Counted from the first letter of the stretch, positions 1 to 9,048 are shown. The stretch is DNA of 64,000 nt from WRMS01 sp038562165 (GCA_038562165.1 JBCFAO010000010.1:1-64000), one strand, 5' to 3'. Notes: generated from the sequence alone by a model not told the origin. Numbers and translations: made by a program.

Positions 1-100
1 CTCATTATACGGAAGTTCTATGGCCATGCACCATGTGTTACGGTGACAATGCACCATTTCTCCGGTCAACCTGCACCATTCTTCCGGTCAACCTGCACCT
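1..100. mobile_element. Probable end of an IS21-like insertion sequence (partial)
   Basis: The hexamer TGCACC recurs at 27, 50, 72 and 94, a spacing of 22-23 bases, with the shared stretch CCGGTCAACC between the last copies. Regularly spaced terminal repeats are typical of IS21-family ends. The stretch abuts a gene that loses its C-terminal half here, which fits an insertion. No transposase lies inside the window, so the family call is inference. Confidence 0.4.
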
Positions 101-102
101 TT

Positions 103-756
103 TTACCCGGCATATTCACCATACACATCTACCCGGGGCGTTAAGATATCAATGGCCTTACTATCGTTAAATTCGATTACGCTATGAATCAGCTTTTTAT
201 CCTCCTCACCGATAGCCCCCTCCTGCTCGGCTTCTTCCACAAAAGTAAGAAGCTCTTCTTCCGTAATTTTTCGGTTATCGGCAGTTTTAAATAATTTAGA
301 AAGCAGCTTCTTCCACAAAAAAAAGAAAGCATTTATGGGAGTAAGGAGAATAATCAACAGGCGAAGAACAGGGGCCGAAGCCATGGCAAATTTTTCAGGA
401 GACTCTTTCGCCAAGCTTTTAGGAGATATTTCACCAAAAATAAGAATAACGACCGTTGTCACTATCGTTGAAATGGTTGCTCCTGCATTATGGAAATAAT
501 TTAAGAATAAAACGGTGGCTATTGATGCCGTACCAATATTTACGATATTGTTGCCGACGAGTATCGTTGATAGCAGCTCATCATAGTTTTCCGAGAGCCT
601 GAGTACGAGAGCGGCTTTTTTCGAGCCGCTTTCCGCCATATTTTTAATCCTTATCTTATTTAAAGAAGAAAAGGCCGTTTCCGTGGCTGAGAAATAGGCA
701 GAAAAAGCCACTAAAATAGTTATCAAAAAAACGTAAAACAAAGTGTTGTCACCCAT
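103..756 (-). pseudogene. CNNM-domain (CorC/HlyC-type) transporter, truncated before its CBS domains
   Basis: The 217 residues make up a CNNM (DUF21) transmembrane domain: an N-terminal helix followed by FSATETAFSS, a further membrane segment around VVILIFGEISPKS, and a long hydrophobic stretch before the acidic linker. The family continues after the motif TPRVDV into two CBS domains and a CorC/HlyC domain, for about 420-440 residues in all. Here translation stops seven residues after TPRVDV, at a TAA beside the IS21-like repeats. The start has a good ribosome site (GGGAGG, about ten bases upstream). The membrane domain could still be made, but the nucleotide-binding and regulatory part is gone. 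Family members are implicated in magnesium or cobalt efflux. Confidence 0.75.
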
Positions 757-795
757 ATAAAGATTAAACCTCCCGTATTTTTACTTCCATGTCTA

Positions 796-1569
796 TTAAC
801 CATTCAGCAAACTCCTGATTATACATAAAATAATTAAATGAAAAGGATAAAAAACATAAAACCCCCATTGGGCCCATTTGCCGCCGCCGCCTTTTTGACC
901 GTTATATAGGTAAAGCAAGCCTATAGGCAAAAAACGGCCCAGGTTAATAATGCCGATAGCCAGGTTTTGTTTAATCATAGGCTGGCTGTTAAGTAAGCAA
1001 ACAATAGGATAGGATAGCTCCGGTATCATACTGATCAGCGTAATAGCGCAATAGGCATAGGCTTGCTTTTTAAAATCCCCCCTAAAATGGTCAAAAGCCA
1101 AAATATAGAGAACCGCTAAATAGGACCAATCGCCGGGTAAGGAAAGCCAAAGCAGCACCAAAATAACTGTAGTTTTCAGCCATGGCTGCTCTATTTCCCT
1201 CTTGGCCCGCAGAGCCAAAAAGCCTATAAGCAAGGTGTAAATCACATTAAGGGTCAGCCAATTATTGCCGTTTGGCAAATTGCCCTTCATGAACCAGACG
1301 AAAGGGATATAGCTGACGGCGGCAAAAGCGGCTAAGCGCATCATATATTTGTTTTTATTGCCGGTATGGTGGTACCCCTCGGCAATAAAGAAAAACAGGA
1401 TCGGCGCCGCGATCCTGCCGGTAAAACGCAGCAGGCCATAAAGAAAATAGGGCATAGGCAAAGCTACCGCCATATGATCAATAAGCATGGTGACCATAGC
1501 AATGGCTTTCAGACCATTGGCGGTAATGATTTTCAGGTTGTTTTGTCCCGCCCTCTCTTCTTCGATGAT
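796..1569 (-). CDS. TraX-like integral membrane protein, probable non-AUG start
   Basis: A polytopic membrane protein with the TraX signature: a first helix ending in ITMLIDH-like sequence (here MVTMLIDHMAV), then GRIAAPILFFFIAEGY, and repeated hydrophobic segments. TraX was described as an acetylase of F pilin; most chromosomal members have no known substrate. The first ATG (1497) lies inside the family's conserved N-terminal helix. In frame upstream are NLKIITANGLKAIA, which fits the family, and a GAGGAGG ribosome site 5-8 bases before two ATC codons (1569 and 1566), so I place the start there. The gene follows an acyltransferase-3 gene by 16 bases and is probably in one transcript with it, which suggests a surface polymer acetylation pair. 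Confidence 0.8.
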   Translation of the reverse strand: MIEEERAGQNNLKIITANGLKAIAMVTMLIDHMAVALPMPYFLYGLLRFTGRIAAPILFFFIAEGYHHTGNKNKYMMRLAAFAAVSYIPFVWFMKGNLPNGNNWLTLNVIYTLLIGFLALRAKREIEQPWLKTTVILVLLWLSLPGDWSYLAVLYILAFDHFRGDFKKQAYAYCAITLISMIPELSYPIVCLLNSQPMIKQNLAIGIINLGRFLPIGLLYLYNGQKGGGGKWAQWGFYVFYPFHLIILCIIRSLLNG

Positions 1570-1585
1570 GCTCCCCTCCTCAGTC

Positions 1586-2683
1586 TTAAATAATGTATTT
1601 ATTCAGCAAGGGGATCTTGGCGATCAATTCTACCAAGACATAACTGACAATAAAGGTCACCAGGGAAACGAAAGGCACGGATATTGCCGCATTAAATGTC
1701 AGGCCGCTTAAGCCCAGGGCTAGCAGTACCCTTAAAACCATAGCATGAATAAGATATAAGCCGAACATATTTTTCGACATCCTGCCGATGATTGCGATAA
1801 GCTTATCACTAAGCTGTATTTTTGCCACTTCATATTTAAAAAAAACAAAGCAGGCAGCGGTGCTGAGGAAGCTGCTCAACGAAAAGGAAAAAGTAAAGAA
1901 CGACGTAGCATTGCCGGTTTGCAGCGATAAATAGCTGCTGGCAGCGGCAGTGAAAATATATCCTGCCGCCGCTGACAAATATAGCAGATTTCTATGACTG
2001 CGGCTCATGTCGTATTGCTTTAAATAATAGCCTAAGACTAAATAACCCAGCCAGCCTGCCGCCGCCCCGACATTGATGACATTGGCAAGGTTGGACAATG
2101 TCTCTTTATACGGAAATTGAAAAGCAAAAACACTGGGTTTAAGAATACCAAAAAGCAAAAACAGAATTAAAAAATAGCGGCAAATATTCTTACAGTCTTT
2201 ATGCCCGGTAATCGGTTTCAGTATAGGGACCATCATATAAACGCCGATGATCATCGGAACAAACCACAAATGGTAATGGCTGTTGATGAGAGCTTTTACT
2301 AAATGCACAACAATAGCGCGCAGGCTATTGCCTGGGAGGCTGCCGCCGAAATAGGCATACACTAAAGCATAGATGGAGGACCAGACTATATATGCCGTTA
2401 ATAGCCGCAAAATATTTTTTGTGTATAGCTTCTTGATACTGACGGCTTTATCCAAAAACAAAGCTCCGCTTATCAGGACGAAAAGCTGCACATTAAACCG
2501 GACAAAGCTGTTATAGATATTAAAAACCTGCCACTGATAACTGCTAACCGGCACCTCCAGCCAATGCTCGGCGGAAGCATGCAGGACAATTACCGTAAAT
2601 GTGGCAAATATCCGCATCATATCCAGGTAGGTCAGGCGCTCCCCCTTGCCGGCGGAAACGCTGCTTATGTTATTTTCCATCAT
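1586..2683 (-). CDS. Acyltransferase family 3 (OafA/YrhL/WecH-like) membrane protein
   Basis: Ten or so hydrophobic segments with the acyltransferase-3 opening: RLTYLDMMRIFATFTVIVLH, where the arginine and the helix-end histidine are the conserved family residues. These proteins move acyl, usually acetyl, groups onto surface polysaccharides or lipids at the membrane. An upstream ATG at 2698 has no ribosome site, while GGAGG lies eight bases before the ATG at 2683, so the shorter start is preferred (365 residues). It sits just ahead of the TraX-like gene, likely an operon. The substrate cannot be inferred. Confidence 0.85.
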   Translation of the reverse strand: MMENNISSVSAGKGERLTYLDMMRIFATFTVIVLHASAEHWLEVPVSSYQWQVFNIYNSFVRFNVQLFVLISGALFLDKAVSIKKLYTKNILRLLTAYIVWSSIYALVYAYFGGSLPGNSLRAIVVHLVKALINSHYHLWFVPMIIGVYMMVPILKPITGHKDCKNICRYFLILFLLFGILKPSVFAFQFPYKETLSNLANVINVGAAAGWLGYLVLGYYLKQYDMSRSHRNLLYLSAAAGYIFTAAASSYLSLQTGNATSFFTFSFSLSSFLSTAACFVFFKYEVAKIQLSDKLIAIIGRMSKNMFGLYLIHAMVLRVLLALGLSGLTFNAAISVPFVSLVTFIVSYVLVELIAKIPLLNKYII

Positions 2684-2762
2684 CTCCACCGCCTCCATTC
2701 CATTACATCATATAACATTCCATTAAAATACATTTGCCCATAGTATATCACCAGGGCTTAAG

Positions 2763-2823
2763 ATAAAACCGCCGCCGGTTCCGTAAGGGTCTACGGATAA
2801 GCCTGACGGCGGTTTTATTTTTC
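2763..2823 (-). terminator. Intrinsic terminator after the EF-G-like gene
   Basis: A 12-bp perfect stem (ATAAAACCGCCG at 2763 with its complement ending at 2818) encloses a loop of about 32 bases. It lies just past the stop of the EF-G-like gene. The T-run is part of the stem on both strands, so function in either direction is possible. Confidence 0.6.
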
Positions 2824-2853
2824 TGGCTGCACTGTATTAGTATACCACCGGAC

Positions 2854-4890
2854 TTATTCTTTATCTTCCTTCGTTTTCTGGTATGCGGCGATAATGCCCT
2901 GAGCCACCATGCCGGGAACGTCCTCATAATGATCGAACTTCATGGAGAAATAGCCCCGGCCCTGGGTGATGGATTTCAAATCGATGGCGTAGCGGTACAT
3001 TTCGCTGAGGGGAGCCATGGCCTTGACCACCTGCCATTTGCCATGGGGCTCCATGCCCAGAATGCGGCCCCGTTTGCCGTTTAAGTCACTGATGATATCG
3101 CCCATGTATTGATCCGGCACATGAACCTCTACGTACTGGATAGGCTCCATCAGTACGGGTTTGCATTTCTCGACGCCCTTCTTAAAGCACTGGGAAGCCG
3201 CAATCTTGAAGGACATTTCCGAAGAGTCCACATCATGGTAAGAGCCGTCAAAAAGCTCTACTTTAATCTGAGTCATGGGGTAACCGGCCAAAACGCCTTC
3301 AGTCATGACTTCCCGGACGCCCTTTTCTACGGCAGGATGATAGTTTTTCGGCACAGAACCGCCAAAAATCGTTTCCGTAAACTCGAAGTCTCCTTCGGCC
3401 AAAGGATAAAAGCGCAGCTTAACATGACCGTATTGGCCGTGGCCGCCGGATTGCTTTTTATGCTTGTATTCATTTTCACCGGTGCCCCGGATAGTTTCCC
3501 GGTAAGGTACTCTGGGAGTCTTGGTGGTGACCTCCACACCGTACTTTGTCTTTAAGCGGTCAATAACGATGTCCAGATGGGTCTCGCCCATACCGGTGAG
3601 TACGCTTTCTTTCGTTTCGGGATTTTTGATGAATTTCAGGGTAGGATCTTCGTCTACCATCTTGTTGATGGCGCCGGCCATCTTATCCTCGTCATTTCTG
3701 GATTTGGCGCTGACGGCTACGGAGAAGGTGGGTTCCGGGAACTCCACGCCGGGCTGGATTTCTGTTTTGCCCTTTTCGCCCAAGGTATCGCCGATGGATA
3801 CATCCAGGAACTTGGCTATGGCCACGATATCGCCGGCCTGAGCTTCCGTCACGTTGTCCTGGGCTTTGCCCCGGGGTACCAGCAAGGCGCCGTAGCGCTC
3901 GTCTTTTTCTTTCGTCATATTGTGGATGGTGGAGTCAGCTTTCAAAGTGCCTTTAATCACCCGCAGATAGCTGAGTTTGCCTACAAAGGGGTCGGCTAAG
4001 GTTTTGAAAACGATGGCCGTCAAAGGCCCTTTGGTGATTTCCTCACCATAGACGTCGATAGGGGAAGGCATCAGACAGGTAATAGCGTCCATCAACTGCT
4101 GCACACCGATATTCTTGGTGGCGGAGCCGCAGTATACGGGGATTACCTTAGCGTTTTTGACGCCGGCTTGCAGACCGATAATAATTTCCTCGTCACTCAG
4201 CAGCTCGCCGTCCAGATATTTCATCATCAGCTCGTCGTCGCCCTCGGCAGCGGCCTCCATCATGGCGTCCCGATACTTTTCGATATCGGCGCTAAGGTCG
4301 TCAGGCACAGGGATCTCCACAGCCTTATTGTTTTCGTATTTGTAAGCCTTGTTTTGCAAAATATGCACTACACCGCTTAATTTATCTTCGGCGCCGATAG
4401 GCAGGGTCAGCGGCACAACTCTATTGCCGAAACGCTCCCGCAGGCTTTCCACCACTTTGTAGAAATTAGCGTTTTCACGGTCAAGCTTATTTAAGAAAAC
4501 AAAACGGGGCAGGCTGACCTCGTCGGCAGCTTCCCAATGGACTTCAGTCATGACTTCGATGCCGCCTACGGCGTCCACTACCATGACCATGCTGTCGCAG
4601 GCCCGCATGGCGCTTTTTACTTCACCGATAAAGTCGGCATAGCCGGGGGAATCCAAAACATTTATCTTGCAGTCCTTCCATTCCACCGGGGCAAGGGTAG
4701 TACTTACAGTAACCTTGCGTTTGATTTCCTCCGGCAAATAGTCGGTGACCGTGGTACCGTCATCCGTCTTGCCCAAACGGTTGGTATGGCCTGCATCAAA
4801 TAGCATAGCCTCTACCAAAGAGGTCTTTCCGGCTCCACCGTGGGATAAAATAGCAACGTTCCGCAGTTGTTTACTCGTGTAGACTCTCAA
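2854..4890 (-). CDS. Elongation factor G-like GTPase (EF-G2 type)
   Basis: A 678-residue translational GTPase with all EF-G domains. G1 is HGGAGKT rather than the AHIDAGKT of canonical EF-G, G3 is DSPGY instead of DTPGH, and G4 is NKLD. These changes mark the EF-G-like subgroup (cd04170 type), which is present beside true EF-G in many Firmicutes and Thermus. Its role is poorly defined; ribosome-dependent GTPase activity is known for some members. Domain IV carries SGGHGQYGHV. The best start is a TTG at 4890, eight bases after AGGAGG; a TTG six bases upstream is too close to that site. It stands alone, divergent from the flippase gene, and is not in a str operon. Confidence 0.9.
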   Translation of the reverse strand: MRVYTSKQLRNVAILSHGGAGKTSLVEAMLFDAGHTNRLGKTDDGTTVTDYLPEEIKRKVTVSTTLAPVEWKDCKINVLDSPGYADFIGEVKSAMRACDSMVMVVDAVGGIEVMTEVHWEAADEVSLPRFVFLNKLDRENANFYKVVESLRERFGNRVVPLTLPIGAEDKLSGVVHILQNKAYKYENNKAVEIPVPDDLSADIEKYRDAMMEAAAEGDDELMMKYLDGELLSDEEIIIGLQAGVKNAKVIPVYCGSATKNIGVQQLMDAITCLMPSPIDVYGEEITKGPLTAIVFKTLADPFVGKLSYLRVIKGTLKADSTIHNMTKEKDERYGALLVPRGKAQDNVTEAQAGDIVAIAKFLDVSIGDTLGEKGKTEIQPGVEFPEPTFSVAVSAKSRNDEDKMAGAINKMVDEDPTLKFIKNPETKESVLTGMGETHLDIVIDRLKTKYGVEVTTKTPRVPYRETIRGTGENEYKHKKQSGGHGQYGHVKLRFYPLAEGDFEFTETIFGGSVPKNYHPAVEKGVREVMTEGVLAGYPMTQIKVELFDGSYHDVDSSEMSFKIAASQCFKKGVEKCKPVLMEPIQYVEVHVPDQYMGDIISDLNGKRGRILGMEPHGKWQVVKAMAPLSEMYRYAIDLKSITQGRGYFSMKFDHYEDVPGMVAQGIIAAYQKTKEDKE

Positions 4891-5107
4891 AACCAAACCC
4901 TCCTCAATTGAAATGAAATAGCAGTCAGCAAAATCTGTGATAATACAGATAAAAGCTCATAAGATTGTAAATTAACCACGAAAGCAGAAAATCCTTCTTG
5001 TACCAGTCAAAAAGACTAGATTTTTTTATTTTTACGGGGTCATGGACGCTAAATTTCCTTCATATTGTTTATTAACGGCTATTGGCGAAGGAAATGAGGG
5101 CGGAATT

Positions 5108-6475
5108 ATGACGGAGCAAAATTTTATCAGCGGCGCTTTTACTTTAATGAGCGCAGGCGTTATTGTAAAAGCTTTAGGATTTTTTTATCAGATCGTCATC
5201 GTGCGGATCGTCGGTACGGAGGGTATCGGCATATTCAACATGGTCTATCCTCTCTATACCATGGCCATGGTATTGACCTGCGCCGGCATTCCCGCCGCTA
5301 TCGTACGCCTGGCGCCGGAATACCGTGAACTGGACACAGCCGGCGACAGCCGCGGCCTGCTGCGGATGGCCGAAACCCTGCTGACCCTCTCCACCTCTGT
5401 GGTAACAGGGCTTCTGATCCTGATCAGCCCCGCTCTTATGCGTTACCTTTACCAGGACCCCCGGGTAATTCCCCCTTTTCTGCTGCTATTGCCCAGTCTT
5501 TTGTTGATCGCAGTTTCTTCTGCCATCCGGGCTTATTTTCAAGGCAACAGAGATATGAGGCCCACGGCGGGCGCCCAGCTTATTGAACAAATTACCCGGG
5601 TGGTCACCGGCCTGGGCCTGGCTTGGCTGGCAGCCCCCTATGGCCTGCATTGGATGCTGATCGCAATGGCCGCCGGGGTATTGTGCAGCGAGTTTGCCGG
5701 CTTCCTTTATCTCTGGTGGCGTTTTAGCCGCCAAACCCGGGAACGCAGCCTGCTAAGACGGCCTTCAAAAGAAGTTTCCAAAGCCATTTACCGCTTCGGC
5801 CTGCCCTTGACCGTAACCCGGCTGCTGCTTTCCGCTTCCGGCGCCGCCGAAGCCATGGTACTGCCGGCCCGGTTGCTGTCCCTGGGCCTTAACGCCTCCC
5901 AGTCCGCCGCCTTCTACGGCCAGATCACCGGCGTAGTCTTTCCGCTGCTGAATATTCCCGCTATCCTTACCTCCTCTGTCTCCACCGCCATTATCCCTAC
6001 CATTGCCGAAGCCCAAGCCCGCCGGGACTATCACCTGATGACCCGCCGGATCATTCAGGCCTTGGGCCTGACTTTGCTGATTGGTATCCCTATTTCCGTT
6101 TTTCTATTCTATTTCGGCCCTAAGCTGGCTTCCGTGCTCTTTCATGTGGAAGAAGCCGGGCCTCTGATTCAATGGCTGGCCCCTGCCGGGCTGTTTCTCT
6201 GGCTTTCTCAGCTATCCTCCGGCATTCTTCAAGGGATGGGCCTGGTGGTCCAGGGCAGTATCAATACCCTGGTCAGTTGCAGCCTGCGGCTGGCTTGCCT
6301 CTGGTACTTTACGGTGAGCTTTGCCGATTATTCTGCCGGCGTTTGCGCAGCTTATGTTTTATCCTTCGTCACCAATGCCCTGCTGAATCTCATTTTAATC
6401 CGCCGCCATAGCGCCGGCTGGATTAAAGCCGGCCTGGACAGCTGCCGCACAGGCATCTACAAAGTGCAGGGGTGA
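5108..6475 (+). CDS. SpoVB/MurJ-like polysaccharide flippase (MOP superfamily)
   Basis: About 14 membrane segments with the layout of the polysaccharide biosynthesis/SpoVB family. It opens FISGAFTLMSAGVIVKALGF and has the IRAYFQGNRDM loop typical of SpoVB and YtgP relatives. Such proteins flip lipid-linked cell-wall precursors. SpoVB is needed for spore cortex, but related non-sporulation paralogues exist, so a sporulation role is not proven here. The ATG at 5108 has GAGGGCGG just upstream; the ATG at 5042 has no convincing ribosome site. Length is about 455 residues, slightly below the usual 500 or more. Confidence 0.85.
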   Translation: MTEQNFISGAFTLMSAGVIVKALGFFYQIVIVRIVGTEGIGIFNMVYPLYTMAMVLTCAGIPAAIVRLAPEYRELDTAGDSRGLLRMAETLLTLSTSVVTGLLILISPALMRYLYQDPRVIPPFLLLLPSLLLIAVSSAIRAYFQGNRDMRPTAGAQLIEQITRVVTGLGLAWLAAPYGLHWMLIAMAAGVLCSEFAGFLYLWWRFSRQTRERSLLRRPSKEVSKAIYRFGLPLTVTRLLLSASGAAEAMVLPARLLSLGLNASQSAAFYGQITGVVFPLLNIPAILTSSVSTAIIPTIAEAQARRDYHLMTRRIIQALGLTLLIGIPISVFLFYFGPKLASVLFHVEEAGPLIQWLAPAGLFLWLSQLSSGILQGMGLVVQGSINTLVSCSLRLACLWYFTVSFADYSAGVCAAYVLSFVTNALLNLILIRRHSAGWIKAGLDSCRTGIYKVQG

Positions 6476-6516
6476 TCAGGGATAATTAGGCTTAACCATT
6501 AAGACAATAAAAATGA

Positions 6517-6552
6517 AGAACGTTGCTTTACCTATTGGTAACGCTCCGTTCT
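6517..6552 (-). terminator. Terminator after surE
   Basis: Read on the minus strand, AGAACG plus GCGTTACC pairs with GGTAAAGC plus CGTTCT around a tight loop, followed by TCATTTTTATT. It lies ten bases past the surE stop. The T-run is only on the minus side. Confidence 0.6.
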
Positions 6553-6562
6553 CCATCATAAC

Positions 6563-7327
6563 TCACTCAAAATATTTTTCGATTTCTTTCAATAAAGCAT
6601 AGTCCGTCCGGTCCACGGATATAGGCGTCAAAGCCACATAGCCGTGACGGATAGCCGCCGTATCTAAGGTTAAATCCATCTCCCGGCAGGGAATTCTTTC
6701 CCCCAGAAGGCAGAATTTCCGGTAATCCTCCGCTTCCTCCAGAAGGTCATAAGAATCGCTGTAATGCTGGATTCCCAAACGGGCCGCTTTGTAGCCTTTT
6801 ATCTGATCAAGAGGCAGGTTGGGCACATTCACGTTGAGAATGGACATTGGAGGGATAGGAAGCACTCCTGCCTCCCAGCGCCGGTACAGCGTGGCGGCTA
6901 TTTGAGCCGCCGGCTCAAAGTCCCAAGGCTTTTCGCCTACGGCCAGAGAAACAGCCATAGCGGGAATGCCGTTGAAGGCCCCTTCCATAGCGGCAGCCAC
7001 CGTCGCGGAATAAAGGGTATCGGTACCTAAATTAGCCCCCTCGTTGATGCCGGAAATCACCAGATCCACTGTCTCAGGCACCAAGGTTAACAAAGCCATT
7101 TTTACACAATCCGCCGGCTTGCCCTCTACGCTCCAGGCCTTTTTTGCTCCGGCCATCTCTTCCTCTCTCACCCGGAGGCTATCCCGAACGGTAATGCCGT
7201 GGCCGGTACCGCTTTGCTGGACTTTGGGCACGCAAGCCCAAACATTGGCCCAAGGAGCCAAAAATTTTGCCAGGGTACGCACCCCCGCCGAATCGATACC
7301 GTCATCATTGGATAATAAAATATTCAT
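6563..7327 (-). CDS. surE: 5'/3'-nucleotidase SurE
   Basis: The protein opens MNILLSNDDG, where the two aspartates are metal ligands. SGTGHGIT supplies the metal-binding serine near residue 39, and SGINEGANLG gives the asparagine ligand near residue 96. SurE removes phosphate from nucleoside 5'- and 3'-monophosphates and is often linked to stationary-phase survival. Length (254) is normal. The start overlaps the folE stop by four bases (ATGA), so the two are translationally coupled, with folE first. Confidence 0.95.
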   Translation of the reverse strand: MNILLSNDDGIDSAGVRTLAKFLAPWANVWACVPKVQQSGTGHGITVRDSLRVREEEMAGAKKAWSVEGKPADCVKMALLTLVPETVDLVISGINEGANLGTDTLYSATVAAAMEGAFNGIPAMAVSLAVGEKPWDFEPAAQIAATLYRRWEAGVLPIPPMSILNVNVPNLPLDQIKGYKAARLGIQHYSDSYDLLEEAEDYRKFCLLGERIPCREMDLTLDTAAIRHGYVALTPISVDRTDYALLKEIEKYFE

Positions 7328-7896
7328 GTCTGCGACGACTCCTTCTTAATTAATGCTAAAGCCTCCGCCCTGCTGGCGGCGTCCTTGCGGAATATACCTC
7401 TGGTGGCGGAGGTGGTGGTCTTGGCTCCGGGCTTGTTGACGCCCCGGATGGTCATGCACATATGCTCTGCCTCAATAACTACCATAACGCCATAAGGATT
7501 GAGCATTTCCATAATGGCATCGGCTACCTGGCCTGTCAGGCGCTCCTGAATCTGAGGCCGCCGGCTGTAACCCTCCACAACTCTGGCCAGCTTGGATATA
7601 CCGGTAACCTTGCCTTTATGAGGGATATATGCCACATGAGCTTTGCCGAAAAAGGGCAGCAAATGATGCTCACAAAAAGAATACATTGGTATATTGCTGA
7701 CGAGAACCAATTCCTCGTGGTCTTCCTCAAATATCCTGGCCAAATGCTCTTTGGGATCGCTGCCAATACCGGCGAACACCTCCTGCACCATTCTGGCCAC
7801 CCGGTCGGGAGTTTCCGCCAAACCAGGCCGCTTCGGATCTTCACCGATAGCTGTTAAAAACATCGTAACAGCTTCTTTAATTTTTTGTTCGTCCAT
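7324..7896 (-). CDS. folE: GTP cyclohydrolase I
   Basis: Converts GTP to 7,8-dihydroneopterin triphosphate, the first step of folate and pterin synthesis. The zinc ligands are visible in CEHH (about residues 75-78) and in EHMCMTIRG (about 146). The loop YSRRPQIQERLT is the family's signature. Length (190) is standard. It is the first gene of a two-gene unit with surE. SurE is not a folate enzyme, so the link may be general nucleotide housekeeping; dephosphorylation of a pterin phosphate would be speculation. Confidence 0.96.
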   Translation of the reverse strand: MDEQKIKEAVTMFLTAIGEDPKRPGLAETPDRVARMVQEVFAGIGSDPKEHLARIFEEDHEELVLVSNIPMYSFCEHHLLPFFGKAHVAYIPHKGKVTGISKLARVVEGYSRRPQIQERLTGQVADAIMEMLNPYGVMVVIEAEHMCMTIRGVNKPGAKTTTSATRGIFRKDAASRAEALALIKKESSQT

Positions 7897-8004
7897 GTTT
7901 TTCTCCTTTTGCCCAAGACATTGATGCTTTGTTTTAGTATTCTTCGTCTAATTTACCTTCATCCAGCATAAATTGCAACAGGATATTAAAAAGGGGTTGA
8001 TTTT

Positions 8005-8376
8005 ATGCAGATCCGTCCTTTGATAAAAGGTCTCGTCGTGACCTTTCTCAGCATACTCTTGCTTACGTTCTTAGGCAGCATTTTTTATCTGCTGGCGCCG
8101 GTAGCCACGGCCAGCCTGGCCAGATTCAGCTATTGGCTGCTTTTCGTCTCCTTCCTTTTGGGCTCCGTAACAGCCTCCCGGATCGCTGAAAGCCGTGGTC
8201 TTTTTCATGGCTTGGCCATCTGCTTCATTGTGCTGGGCATCTTGACCCTGCTGGGCCTGCTGCTGCGGTTGCCGGGGGTTATCGGCAGCCATTTGCTTAT
8301 TAAATCCGGCATCGCTCTTTTGGCCGGAATTCTGGGCAGTATTATCGGTACCGTCTTGGCCCCCAACAGAATTTAA
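8005..8376 (+). CDS. TIGR04086-type small membrane protein
   Basis: A 123-residue protein with four hydrophobic segments: about residues 10-32, 42-60, 68-88 and 99-118. The glycine-rich last helix IALLAGILGSIIGTVLAP fits the TIGR04086 membrane family of Firmicutes, whose function is unknown. A good start lies at 8005 with AAGGGG upstream. It has its own terminator and no operon partner; the neighbours are folE (divergent) and the feo cluster. Confidence 0.75.
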   Translation: MQIRPLIKGLVVTFLSILLLTFLGSIFYLLAPVATASLARFSYWLLFVSFLLGSVTASRIAESRGLFHGLAICFIVLGILTLLGLLLRLPGVIGSHLLIKSGIALLAGILGSIIGTVLAPNRI

Positions 8377-8410
8377 AAATCTTGCTTAAAAGCTGAAAAG
8401 CGCAAACGTC

Positions 8411-8453
8411 TAACCGGGATTAGGCTCCCAGAGCTGCCCGGTTATTTGTCGTT
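8411..8453 (+). terminator. Terminator after the TIGR04086 gene
   Basis: TAACCGGG pairs with CCCGGTTA around an 18-base loop, followed by TTTGTCGTTTT. It separates the small membrane gene from the feo promoter. Confidence 0.6.
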
Positions 8454-8484
8454 TTAAGAATTTTAGAAACCTAAAAAAATATAG

Positions 8485-8513
8485 TTTACAATGGAAGTTA
8501 GTCATGGTAAACT
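8485..8513 (+). promoter_or_regulatory. Putative feo promoter overlapped by an inverted repeat
   Basis: TTTACA (8485-8490) and TAAACT (8508-8513) are 17 bases apart, a SigA-like layout. An exact inverted repeat, TAGTTTAC (8482) and GTAAACTA (8507), covers both elements, as an operator for a metal-responsive repressor might. The regulator is not identified. About 85 bases of leader follow before the first feoA. Confidence 0.5.
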
Positions 8514-8597
8514 ACTTATGTAAGGTGTTAGCAATGGCTAATATTGTAATAAAGAAAAACCTGTATCCCAATAGCTTATTTAAGCGAGGAGGAAGCC

Positions 8598-8813
8598 ATG
8601 ATGCCTTTAACGATGGCAAAAACCGGTGAAAGCGTAACAATTCGTAAAATTACCGGCAAAGATGAAATACGCCGCCATTTGGCGGAGCTGGGTTTTGTGG
8701 TGGACAGTACGGTGACGGTGGTTAATGAAATGGGCGGCAGCCTTATTATGCAAGTGAAAGATAGCCGGATTGCCCTGGACAAAACTATGGCCAATAGAAT
8801 CATGATATCTTGA
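8598..8813 (+). CDS. feoA: FeoA-domain protein (first copy)
   Basis: A 71-residue SH3-like FeoA protein. It has the family's layout GESVTIRKITG, then RRHLAELGFVVDSTVTV and a closing stretch like SRIALDKTMANRIMI. FeoA is a small cytosolic partner of the FeoB ferrous iron transporter. A strong ribosome site, GAGGAGG, precedes two adjacent ATG codons. The second feoA starts 12 bases after the stop. The two copies are clearly diverged from each other, so they may bind different sites or partners. Confidence 0.93.
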   Translation: MMPLTMAKTGESVTIRKITGKDEIRRHLAELGFVVDSTVTVVNEMGGSLIMQVKDSRIALDKTMANRIMIS

Positions 8814-8825
8814 GGAGGATGGAAA

Positions 8826-9047
8826 ATGAAAACACTGAAAGACGCAAAGGTAGGCGACAATGTCACTGTGGCAAAGCTCCACGGCGATGGGCCGGTAAAG
8901 CGGCGGATCATGGACATGGGCATCACAAAAGGAGTAGAAATCCATATTCGTAAGGTTGCTCCTTTAGGCGACCCTATGGAGCTGAATCTGCGGGGCTATG
9001 AGCTCAGTATTCGCAAAGCCGACGCTGCAATGATCGAGATTCAATAA
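8826..9047 (+). CDS. feoA: FeoA-domain protein (second copy)
   Basis: A 73-residue FeoA-type protein with VGDNVTVAKLHGDGPVKRRI, then MGITKGVEIHI and APLGDPMELNLRGYELSIRK, closer to the standard FeoA consensus than the first copy. Its ribosome site GAGGAGG overlaps the first copy's stop region. Tandem feoA genes ahead of feoB are common in Clostridia. A short hairpin with a T-run follows its stop and may lower transcription into feoB. Confidence 0.94.
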   Translation: MKTLKDAKVGDNVTVAKLHGDGPVKRRIMDMGITKGVEIHIRKVAPLGDPMELNLRGYELSIRKADAAMIEIQ

Positions 9048-9048
9048 A

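Noticed and set aside
1..100. CRISPR-like array from the TGCACC repeats
   Set aside because: Only four short units 22-23 bases apart with similar sequence between; an IS21-type end explains them better.
3109..3999. Plus-strand open frames within the EF-G-like gene
   Set aside because: Antisense shadows of a well-conserved GTPase.
4950..5041. Terminator or riboswitch before the SpoVB-like gene
   Set aside because: Only a four-base-pair stem (AGTC/GACT) precedes the T-run; too weak to call.
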